Assembly: GCF_006569185.2 (NCBI RefSeq)
Contig: NZ_VIGC02000002.1
Coordinates: 62,001-126,000, forward strand
Source: Litorilinea aerophila
GTDB taxonomy: Bacteria; Chloroflexota; Anaerolineae; Caldilineales; Caldilineaceae
Direction: 5' to 3'
Length of the DNA: 64,000 bases
The notes under the pieces are model-generated. The model had not been told where the DNA came from. It saw only the letters and a list, made by a program, of their open reading frames with translations, and ran no database searches. Below, piece by piece: positions 31,182 to 38,960 of the stretch. Both the position numbers and the translations under genes were made by a program. Every line of letters begins with the position of its first letter. The first letter of the stretch is position 1.

Positions 31182-32450
31182 TTGAATCAGATTCAGCAGA
31201 TCAATACCCAGTGGGCCGTTGCCCCCGCCCTGGAAGTGCTCGAAGCGCCCCAGGAAGCAATATTCCCGAAGGCGCTCCAGGAGCAGGTACAATGCCAGCC
31301 CCAAGCCGCCAAACATATCCTGATCGTGGAGGACGACGTCTCCCTGCGAGAATGGATTGAATTCGAGCTCACCTTCGCCGGCTACCAGGTGACAACTGCT
31401 GCCGATGGCCTGAGCGCCCTGGCGGCCTTGCAATCCATGCCGACGCCGGACCTGATCCTGCTGGATGTGCAGCTTCCAGGCATGAACGGTTTCGAGATCT
31501 GCAACACCATCCAGCAGTGGCCCGAAACAGCCGGCGTGCCTGTGATCTTCCTCACGGCCCGGGGAGCCCTGGAAGACAAGCTGCAGGGCTTTGCGGTCGG
31601 CGGGGTCGATTACCTGACAAAGCCCTTCAAGATGGCCGAATTAAAGGCTCGCATTCAGGCGCTCCTCCGTTCCCGGGAACGGCAGCGGACCCAGCTCCTG
31701 AAAGAGGCCGCGCAGCACCTGGACGAGGAGATGGCGGAGGCAGCCCTGATCCAGAAGGCGTTGATGAGCCGGCCGCCGGCCAACCTGCCAGGGCTGGACA
31801 TCTATGCCACCTGCCGGCCAGCCAAAGCGGTAGGCGGTGACATCTACGACATCTACGTACAGTCAGGTTCCCACCTGCACCTGACGGTGGCCGACGTCAG
31901 CGGCAAGGGACTGGCCGCAGCCCTGATCACCGCCCAGGTCCGTACCATCCTGCGGGAGGCGACCCGCACCCTTGCCTCACCCGCTGCGGCCCTGGCCCAC
32001 GTCAACGCCCGCCTGTACGAAGATCTGGCAGCGATCGGCAAATTTGTCACCATCTTCGCGGGCACCTATGTGCCGTCCGAGTGCAGCCTGCGCTATGCCA
32101 ACGCCGGCCACTCTGTGGCCATCTACCGACCATCCGAGGGTCCTCCCCGGATCCTGGAGCCGACAGGCATGCCCCTGGGCATCCTGCAGGATACCCAATA
32201 CGAAGAGGCGGTCCTCCCCTTTGCCCGCGGGGACTTGCTGGTGGTCTGTTCCGACGGGTTTCCGGAAGCTTTCAACCCGGCGGGGAATATGTTTGGCTAT
32301 GGTCGGCTCTTACGCATCCTGGACGATGTCGCGCCGGAGCACACCGCAGCAGAGATCGGCGCGGCCCTGCTGGAGGAGGTATCGGCGTTCATGGGCCATT
32401 GTGAGCAATCTGATGACCAAACCTTGATCGTCATCAAGGGGGCAGGATGA
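31182..32450 (+). CDS. Receiver-PP2C (RsbU/SpoIIE-type) response-regulator phosphatase
   Basis: The 422-residue protein joins a receiver domain (about 43-162: LIVEDDVSLRE, phospho-acceptor LILLDVQLPGMNG, conserved Lys in LTKPFK) to a SpoIIE/RsbU phosphatase domain (about 195-420: AVGGDIYDIY, VADVSGKGLAAAL, YANAGHSVAIY, VVCSDGFPEA, DDQTLIV), with metal-binding Asp residues present. A histidine kinase signal would therefore control dephosphorylation of the STAS proteins. It starts with TTG, seven bases after GGGAG. The next gene starts four bases after its stop. Confidence 0.95.
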   Translation: MNQIQQINTQWAVAPALEVLEAPQEAIFPKALQEQVQCQPQAAKHILIVEDDVSLREWIEFELTFAGYQVTTAADGLSALAALQSMPTPDLILLDVQLPGMNGFEICNTIQQWPETAGVPVIFLTARGALEDKLQGFAVGGVDYLTKPFKMAELKARIQALLRSRERQRTQLLKEAAQHLDEEMAEAALIQKALMSRPPANLPGLDIYATCRPAKAVGGDIYDIYVQSGSHLHLTVADVSGKGLAAALITAQVRTILREATRTLASPAAALAHVNARLYEDLAAIGKFVTIFAGTYVPSECSLRYANAGHSVAIYRPSEGPPRILEPTGMPLGILQDTQYEEAVLPFARGDLLVVCSDGFPEAFNPAGNMFGYGRLLRILDDVAPEHTAAEIGAALLEEVSAFMGHCEQSDDQTLIVIKGAG

Positions 32451-32453
32451 ACT

Positions 32454-32969
32454 ATGACAAGCATTGCATCCCGAAGCATGGTCTTGCCGACCCAACTGTC
32501 ACGCCTCGTTGAGCTGGAGCAGGTGATTGCCGAAATGCTGGCGTATCTTCCGCCCCTGGCCAATGCGGAGGCCGTCCAGTATAACGTGGTGCTGGCCCTC
32601 CATGAGCACTGCGTCAACATCGTCAAGCATGCCTATGGCGGGCAGGAGGGCCAGTTCACGGTGATCTTCAACGTGCAGTGTGATCCCACCTGCATCCAGA
32701 TCGACACCTACGACACGGGCCCCTGTCAGTTCAACGCCAGCGGCTGGCAGCCGCCCGACCTGGAGGAGCCACCCCTCCATGGGCTGGGCATTTTCCTCAT
32801 GCGCCAACTCATGGACCTGGTGGAGTACGAATTGACTGCCCAGGGCAACCACTGGCGGCTGGTGAAATATCTGTCCACAGCCGCCGACGCGGCTGCCGTC
32901 GATGCCGTAGAGGCAGACGAGGGGCCAGGGAGCCAGGAGCCCATGTTTCAGCTCCCATGCGAACCCTGA
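32454..32969 (+). CDS. RsbW-like serine kinase (HATPase_c_2)
   Basis: The 171-residue protein has a GHKL ATPase fold: N box LALHEHCVNIVKHAY near residue 46, DTYDTGP for the G1 box, and LHGLGIFLMRQLMD for the G2 box. Proteins of this type phosphorylate STAS antagonists and bind sigma factors or other targets. It follows the phosphatase gene by three bases, with AGGATGAA as ribosome site, so the two are tightly coupled. No sigma factor gene is adjacent, hence the target may be an enzyme or a distant sigma factor. The last 35 residues are a variable acidic tail. Confidence 0.9.
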   Translation: MTSIASRSMVLPTQLSRLVELEQVIAEMLAYLPPLANAEAVQYNVVLALHEHCVNIVKHAYGGQEGQFTVIFNVQCDPTCIQIDTYDTGPCQFNASGWQPPDLEEPPLHGLGIFLMRQLMDLVEYELTAQGNHWRLVKYLSTAADAAAVDAVEADEGPGSQEPMFQLPCEP

Positions 32970-33036
32970 CGAAACACAGAGCGCGCGCCAGCGGGAGCCA
33001 GCGAACGAGGACACAGCCAGCGATACAGAAGGAGAA

Positions 33037-33369
33037 ATGACCATGCAGCTACAGGTAGATGAACAGATCCGACGAACCATCCAGGTAAAAATCCCAGGCC
33101 GGCTGGATATCGTCAGCGCGCCGGAAGTGAAAGAGCAGTTGGAGCGATACCTGGCCGAGGGCGTGACCGATTTTGTGATCGACCTCTCGGAAACTCCATT
33201 CATGGACAGTGCCGGCCTGGCGGTCCTGGTTTCCTTGTTGCGCCGCTGTCGGAACCAGGGCGGCACGGTCAAGCTGGTCTGGCCGCGCTCCGAGCATGTC
33301 CAGCGCACCCTCACGTTGACGCGCTTTGACCAGGTCTTCGACATCATCGGCCGCGAATCGGCTGGTTGA
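33037..33369 (+). CDS. STAS-domain anti-sigma-factor antagonist, copy 2
   Basis: The 110-residue product is one STAS domain with the phospho-serine site TPFMDSAGLAVLVSLL. It is clearly paralogous to the protein at 30764, but the site context differs (MDSAGL against VDSSAL). AGAAGGAGAA precedes the start; ATG 33043, two codons in, has better spacing to it. It closes the partner-switching module; the flippase gene begins 66 bp later on the same strand. Confidence 0.92.
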   Translation: MTMQLQVDEQIRRTIQVKIPGRLDIVSAPEVKEQLERYLAEGVTDFVIDLSETPFMDSAGLAVLVSLLRRCRNQGGTVKLVWPRSEHVQRTLTLTRFDQVFDIIGRESAG

Positions 33370-33435
33370 TGGAGCGCTGGCCTGTGGCCCACAGAAGAGA
33401 GGGGCACATAGAAGAGTGGAGGCGAAAAAGGGATA

Positions 33436-34800
33436 ATGCTCAAAGAGGCCCATCCTCCCCTGCCGGGGATAGAAGCACACCAAGAACGGTCAGCGGCTGC
33501 TACCGCGCTGCCACACTCGACCAGGGCACCGGTGCGCCCGTCCCTGTGGAAGGGCAGCACGCTGCTCTTTATCAGCGCCACCGTGGTCAACGGGGGAAAT
33601 TACCTGTTCAACCTGCTGCTGGGCCGTTGGCTGGGGCCCGCCGCCTTTGCCGACCTGAGCCTGATCGTGACCCTCTTCCTGGTGGTCTCCTTCCTGACGG
33701 CCGGGCTCCAGACGCCCACAGCTCGCTTCGGCGCCATCTATGTGGCCGACGACGATCTGCAGGGGCTGGCCGGTTTCCATCGCTGGGCTCGACGTTGGGC
33801 AGGCTGGGTTGGCGTGGTGCTGATGGCGGTGTTTGTCCTGGGGGCGGGTCATTTTCAGGCTTTTTTCACCACCGCTTCATCCTGGATCTTCATCATTTTT
33901 GGCCTCTTTCTGCCTTTCTACATCCTGCAGGGCGTGGATCGGGGGCTGCTACAGGGATGCACCCGTTTTGGCCGGCTGGCCCTGACCTATCAGGTTGAAA
34001 TGTGGTCCCGGCTGCTTCTGGGCATTGGACTGGTCCTGCTGGGCCTGGGGGTACAGGGGGCCGTACTGGGGCTCGGCCTTTCCTGCCTGGCCACCTGGTT
34101 GGTCGCCCGGGCCAGCGTGGGGCGTCTGCCAGAGGCGCCGCCCATCCCCGCCCCGGTACGCCGGGAGGCGCTGCTCTTCGTTGCGCCCGTTTTGGTGACC
34201 CAGTTGGGCCAAATTTTGATCAACAACAGCGACATCTTAATCGTCCGTCGCTTTTTCACCGCTGAAGAGGCGGGCGCCTATGCCGCCCTGGCCCTGATCG
34301 GGCGCATGGTCTTCTTCGCCACCTGGTCCATCGTGACGGCCATGTTCCCCATCGCGGCCCAACGACACCATCGGGGGGAATCCCATCGCCCGCTTTTTTA
34401 TCTGTCCATGGCAGTGGTCCTGCTGGTCTCCGGGGCCATCATCGGGGCGACCTACTTTTTCGCCCAGGAGATCGTCCAGGTGCTCTTCGGCGCTACCTAC
34501 CTGACCATTGCCCCGTTACTCTGGCTCTATGGGGTGGCCACCCTGTTTTACGCGCTGGCGAACGTGGTGATCAACTACCGCCTGTCCATCGGCAATACCT
34601 TGGGCACCTACCTGGCCATTGGCGGTGGCGTTGCGCAGGTGTCCTGCCTGTGGCTCTGGCATGAGAGCCTGGCCCAGGTTGTTTGGATTCAGATCGGCCT
34701 CATGGCGGGGCTGCTGGTTCTGCTGCTGGCCTGGGATGGTTTTCTCTCCCTGCGGGAGTGGATGGGGCCCACCTTGCCCAGCGCCAGGGGTTCGCGCTAA
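33436..34800 (+). CDS. Wzx-like polysaccharide flippase (MOP superfamily)
   Basis: The 454-residue protein has about 12 to 14 hydrophobic segments spread from residue 38 to the end, with the MOP/Wzx N-terminal pattern (FISATVVNGGNYLFNLLLGRWLGPAAFADLSLI) and a second homologous half beginning FVAPVLVTQLGQILINNSDILIVRRFF. Such proteins move lipid-linked glycan units across the inner membrane. It sits between the signalling module and a pyruvyl transferase, all on one strand with short gaps. The carried glycan cannot be deduced. Confidence 0.92.
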   Translation: MLKEAHPPLPGIEAHQERSAAATALPHSTRAPVRPSLWKGSTLLFISATVVNGGNYLFNLLLGRWLGPAAFADLSLIVTLFLVVSFLTAGLQTPTARFGAIYVADDDLQGLAGFHRWARRWAGWVGVVLMAVFVLGAGHFQAFFTTASSWIFIIFGLFLPFYILQGVDRGLLQGCTRFGRLALTYQVEMWSRLLLGIGLVLLGLGVQGAVLGLGLSCLATWLVARASVGRLPEAPPIPAPVRREALLFVAPVLVTQLGQILINNSDILIVRRFFTAEEAGAYAALALIGRMVFFATWSIVTAMFPIAAQRHHRGESHRPLFYLSMAVVLLVSGAIIGATYFFAQEIVQVLFGATYLTIAPLLWLYGVATLFYALANVVINYRLSIGNTLGTYLAIGGGVAQVSCLWLWHESLAQVVWIQIGLMAGLLVLLLAWDGFLSLREWMGPTLPSARGSR

Positions 34801-34825
34801 ACAGACAAGAAGGATGCGCACAAAT

Positions 34826-36001
34826 ATGCAAAATAAACGAATTCTCTTCCTGGGCACCCACGCCCAAATGAATATCGGGGATGAACTGCTGCTGGAGACC
34901 TTCCTGAACCAACTGGGGGCAGAGAATCTCTACTACATCAACTCGTACGATCCTGCCTTCACAGCCGCCCAACTGGCCGATCGGTTTCAGGTGGAAGTGT
35001 TCCACACGGTCAAAGAACGCAGCAAGCTAATGCGCTATCTGGGGCAATGCGACCTGCTGTTCTTCGGCGGCGGCAGCATCATCAAAGAGCTCTATCCATC
35101 AACAGGTCGGCATCCCTATTCTACGCTCCTGATGGTGCTGGCCCTGGTCTCTGCGGCCAAACAACTGGCCCGGAAGCCCATCATCATGAGCAATATCGGG
35201 GTGGGCCCCCTCATGAGCCAGCGTGGCCACCAGCTGGCCCGATGGATCTTACGCCAGGTGGACGTGGTGACCGTTCGGGATGAAAAATCATATGAGACCT
35301 GCCGCAGGCTGGGTGTTCCGCCGGAACGGCTCCAGTTGGTGCCCGATGCTGTCTTCGCCAATCCGCCGTCGGTTTTTCTGGACGGTGTGGCAGACAAGGA
35401 GCGCCCCCGTTCGGCATCTGACAGCCCTGGCCTGCTGAAAATTGCCCTGAACCTGAACTACGACATTGAAAACCCCAGCAATTGGGAAACCTTCCGCCAG
35501 AATCTGGCCGATGGGCTCCACCTCCTGGCCGAAAGGCACGAGCTGGAGATCCACGCCTTGCCCATGCAGTCCCACTTCAAGACCATGCACGATGCCCGGG
35601 TGCTGGACGAATTCCAGGCTCTGATTCCCAGCCTGCCCTTCCGCCGCCACGCCATTCAGAATCATCAAGATGTAGCCCGGGTGCTGGCCGAATGTGATAT
35701 CCTGATCGGTGAGCGGCTCCACGCGCTGGTGATTGCGGCAATTTTAGGCATCCCGTTTTATGGGCTATTGTATGATATAAAAGTGCGGGAATTGGTGAAA
35801 AGCCTGGGCATGCAAGCCCACGCCGTTGATATCAATCGCCCCTTCGATCCCGCCGTGCTGGCCGAAGGGGTGGAAACGGTGTTGCAGCGACAGGAGCAGA
35901 TTGCCTGTCACCTGCAGCAGCGCAGCAGTGCGTTTCGCCAGGAGCTCCAAACTTATTTTGCCAGCCTGGAAGAGCGGCTGCCCCGGACTGTTGGACGATG
36001 A
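34826..36001 (+). CDS. Polysaccharide pyruvyl transferase family protein (CsaB-like)
   Basis: The product is about 391 residues. The N-terminus ILFLGTHAQMNIGDELLLE has the family's NxGDE motif, followed by LLFFGGGSIIKEL, MSNIGVGPL, VTVRDEKSYE and, near the C-terminus, CDILIGERLHALVIAAI, all typical of PF04230. These enzymes add ketal-linked pyruvate from phosphoenolpyruvate to sugars, creating negatively charged sites that bind S-layer or other surface proteins. ATG 34826 lies 12 bases after AGAAGG; ATG 34814 is an alternative. It is followed 10 bp later by the large membrane protein gene. Confidence 0.9.
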   Translation: MQNKRILFLGTHAQMNIGDELLLETFLNQLGAENLYYINSYDPAFTAAQLADRFQVEVFHTVKERSKLMRYLGQCDLLFFGGGSIIKELYPSTGRHPYSTLLMVLALVSAAKQLARKPIIMSNIGVGPLMSQRGHQLARWILRQVDVVTVRDEKSYETCRRLGVPPERLQLVPDAVFANPPSVFLDGVADKERPRSASDSPGLLKIALNLNYDIENPSNWETFRQNLADGLHLLAERHELEIHALPMQSHFKTMHDARVLDEFQALIPSLPFRRHAIQNHQDVARVLAECDILIGERLHALVIAAILGIPFYGLLYDIKVRELVKSLGMQAHAVDINRPFDPAVLAEGVETVLQRQEQIACHLQQRSSAFRQELQTYFASLEERLPRTVGR

Positions 36002-36011
36002 ACAGGTGGAG

Positions 36012-38927
36012 ATGCGAGCAGTATCGAAGGCTCTGCAATTTGAACGTCAACCCTCTACTCCCCATGAGCTACCCATTGTCTGGACCTCACAGCAGCGGGT
36101 GCGCCTGATCGCCCTGCTGGTTGCGCTCCTCTATTTTGGCAGTTCCTTCTTCTTTTTCCGCGGCGTCATCGCCAGCATCCCCGACATCCTGGCCGGCAAA
36201 GCCGTGATCAACGGCGACGAGCTGGTCCCTTTTTTCAACCCGGTCAGCCAGCTCATCGATCAGGCGGCCGGAAAGTTCAACCAACTGACCCACGGCTACG
36301 AATTTCGGGTGCGCTACGCTTTTCTGACCACGTGGATGCGTTACTACAAGATCCTTCCCTTTGCCATCGTGCTGGTGATTCCGGGTATCACCTTTGCTGG
36401 CTATTTGGCGGTAAGCATCTTTCTGAGCCGGAGCTTCAAAAACCTGGCGCCGGAAACCATCTACACGGCCAGCGCAGCCCCTGTGGCAGTCATCTTCCTG
36501 ATCCTGACCTATTCCAAGATCACCCACTTCTACACCCTGATCTTGGGGTTCAGCATGTTTTTGATTGCGGTGACGCTGGTGACCTATGGCCTCCTGTTTG
36601 CCACTCGTCGGCCCTACCGCCCCATCGCGGCCGCGGCCCTGGTGACGCTCTTCAACCCGGCGGTGCACTACCTGATCCTCTTTGCGCTATATCAAAGCAT
36701 GACCGTGGGCGGCCTGCTGCTGTTGGAAGGCATCCGATTCGTCCGCCTGAAGCCCTGGCAGTTCCTTCCACAATGGCGGGAATGGCTGCCCTACCTCCGT
36801 CCCGCCTGGCTCTGGCAACACCGGGAGGCCATCCTCCAGAGCAATGCCGCCCGGGCCATCATCGCCATGATCTTCCTGGGCAGCTTAGCACTGGTGCCCT
36901 ACGCTCTCTTCGTCAAATTCATTGCCCTACGAGGTGTACCCAACCTGTCCGAGACTGTGCCCGGCGACTTCTATTTCATCACAGATGCCTCGATTCCCAT
37001 CGCCCACCTCCTGTCTCTGGACATGGCCGGCATCATGGACAAGATGATGACCGGAGACTATCTGGCCCGGGAACCCCGCTATGCCAACATGGTCTACACC
37101 GTATCGCTCCTGTTGCCGCTCTTCTGGCCCCAGATGCGACGCCGCCTGTTCAACACAGCGGCCCGGCGGCGTTTCCTCTTTGTGGCCTATCTGAACGTTT
37201 TCTTTTCCATGTGGGCGACCCTGGGCTACTCTGAACCAGCGTGGCTGCCCACATTTCATCGAACCATTGCGGCCATCAGCCTGGCGGCCTATGGCATGGA
37301 ATCAGTGGTGGGCGATCTGATCCTGAAGGTCACCAGCACCATCGTCCAGGTTCTCCGCTTTCCCCACCGCTTCGAGCTGATCCTGTTCATGATGGCCTGC
37401 ATCCTCATGCCCCTGAGCCTGGCCCAGCTCATCCAGTGGATCCAGGAGCGGCTCCAGGAGTGGGGACGCTGGTCATCGACGGCATGGCGCCGCGTGCTCC
37501 ACCGGGCCATCGCACCCGGCCTGACTTTACTCTTCTTCGTTCCCCTTTTCAGCAACTGGCAATATCGGGAAACCTTTCTGTCCGGCGATTTCCGCCAGTT
37601 TCTGGCTCCCTATCCGGTGACCCTGCTCAAGGAGGTGAAGAGCTTCCTCCAGGGGATGCCCCCGGGCAAGGTGGTGGTGCTCCCGCCCACGGAGACGGCC
37701 AAGGTGGTGGTGGACCTCAATGGGGTTGAGCACAAGTTCATCGATAAATTTCACATTTACTACCTGGATCTGCCCAGCTACTACTACGGTTTGACCGGCG
37801 ATTCGGACAACAAGTTCGAGTTCTTCCTGCTGCTTCGGGCGCTGTACTACCAGCAGGACTGGTGGGTGAACATTGCCCGGGATCTGAATTTGCGCTACAT
37901 TGTGGTCAACCGGGAGCTGATCGCCAACACGGTTGGCGGCGCCGAATATCTGCGAGAGATCGAGAAGATCATCCTGCCCGAACTGGACCAATTGCCCCAA
38001 TACCTGCACCGGGTCTACGAAAACGCATCGTATGTGGTCTATCAGTTCACCGATCTCCCTAAAGCCGCCCGGGTGCCCCTCTTCATTGACATGAAGTGGA
38101 GCGATTTCATCGCCGCCCTGTCCAGCAACCTGGCCTTGACCCGCTGCTACGACCTTCGTCATCCGGTTGTGTCCGATGATTTGACAGACTACGAACAATT
38201 GGTGCTCCTGACCGACGAGCCCCGGGTGGCTGCCCTGGACCTCTACATCAAGGCCCATCCGGAGCGTTTTTTCTCGCCCAGCAGCAGCATTCTGGCCTTC
38301 AATCCCAACATCGTGCCCAGTTCCTATTATCTTTCCCCCATGTTTCGACTGTTCCAGTTCTTTTCAGACAGCAAGTGGAATCGCCTTCACATGATCACGC
38401 CGGGGCTCTTTGGCACCATCAAGGGCAGTTTTATCGGCGTACCGCGGCCCACCAAGTTCCGCATCGACGTCAAGTTTCCGGCACCAGGACGCTACCGGCT
38501 GTTGTTACGCGGTGCCGCGACCGTCAACGCGCTGGAGATGCGGGCCAGTAGCCTGCAGCTCCAACGCCCTGTAACCCTGAAGGCGCAACCCGGCTGGCTG
38601 GACTTCTACGACCAGCGGGAAGTGTTCACCAGCCAGCGCACGCCGCTGGACATTTCGCGCTACACCCTGGAGGAGCTGGAACAGTTGATCCCGACCCAAA
38701 TCGTGGCCGTCAACAATCGCTATCAATACTTCGACCTGGGCACCGTCGAGGTCAACAGTGCCAGAACCGCCATCTTTTATTTCAACAAGCAAGATAGCAA
38801 CCCCCTGTTGGTGGAAGGAGTGCTGGCGATTCCGGACGAAACATACCAGCGCCTGGACTTGCCGGCCAATGTTCGGTTGGTCCAATCGGCGCGGGAACTG
38901 GGCTGCCAACCCCTGACAGCCCCTTGA
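36012..38927 (+). CDS. Large polytopic membrane protein, possibly GT-C type glycosyltransferase
   Basis: The 971-residue protein has about a dozen hydrophobic segments in its first 540 residues (starting RLIALLVALLYFGSSFFFF) and then a soluble, presumably external, part with a sandwich-like C-terminal region (RPTKFRIDVKFPAPGRYRLLLRGAA). Just after the first segment comes VINGDELVPFFNP, an acidic motif in the place where GT-C enzymes carry their catalytic Asp. A lipid-linked sugar donor enzyme is encoded at the cluster start. I do not recognise a named family; YfhO-like and arabinofuranosyltransferase-like proteins share this general plan. Confidence 0.7.
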   Translation: MRAVSKALQFERQPSTPHELPIVWTSQQRVRLIALLVALLYFGSSFFFFRGVIASIPDILAGKAVINGDELVPFFNPVSQLIDQAAGKFNQLTHGYEFRVRYAFLTTWMRYYKILPFAIVLVIPGITFAGYLAVSIFLSRSFKNLAPETIYTASAAPVAVIFLILTYSKITHFYTLILGFSMFLIAVTLVTYGLLFATRRPYRPIAAAALVTLFNPAVHYLILFALYQSMTVGGLLLLEGIRFVRLKPWQFLPQWREWLPYLRPAWLWQHREAILQSNAARAIIAMIFLGSLALVPYALFVKFIALRGVPNLSETVPGDFYFITDASIPIAHLLSLDMAGIMDKMMTGDYLAREPRYANMVYTVSLLLPLFWPQMRRRLFNTAARRRFLFVAYLNVFFSMWATLGYSEPAWLPTFHRTIAAISLAAYGMESVVGDLILKVTSTIVQVLRFPHRFELILFMMACILMPLSLAQLIQWIQERLQEWGRWSSTAWRRVLHRAIAPGLTLLFFVPLFSNWQYRETFLSGDFRQFLAPYPVTLLKEVKSFLQGMPPGKVVVLPPTETAKVVVDLNGVEHKFIDKFHIYYLDLPSYYYGLTGDSDNKFEFFLLLRALYYQQDWWVNIARDLNLRYIVVNRELIANTVGGAEYLREIEKIILPELDQLPQYLHRVYENASYVVYQFTDLPKAARVPLFIDMKWSDFIAALSSNLALTRCYDLRHPVVSDDLTDYEQLVLLTDEPRVAALDLYIKAHPERFFSPSSSILAFNPNIVPSSYYLSPMFRLFQFFSDSKWNRLHMITPGLFGTIKGSFIGVPRPTKFRIDVKFPAPGRYRLLLRGAATVNALEMRASSLQLQRPVTLKAQPGWLDFYDQREVFTSQRTPLDISRYTLEELEQLIPTQIVAVNNRYQYFDLGTVEVNSARTAIFYFNKQDSNPLLVEGVLAIPDETYQRLDLPANVRLVQSARELGCQPLTAP

Positions 38928-38960
38928 CACGCCCAGGGAGCACAGCAAGGATCAGCAACC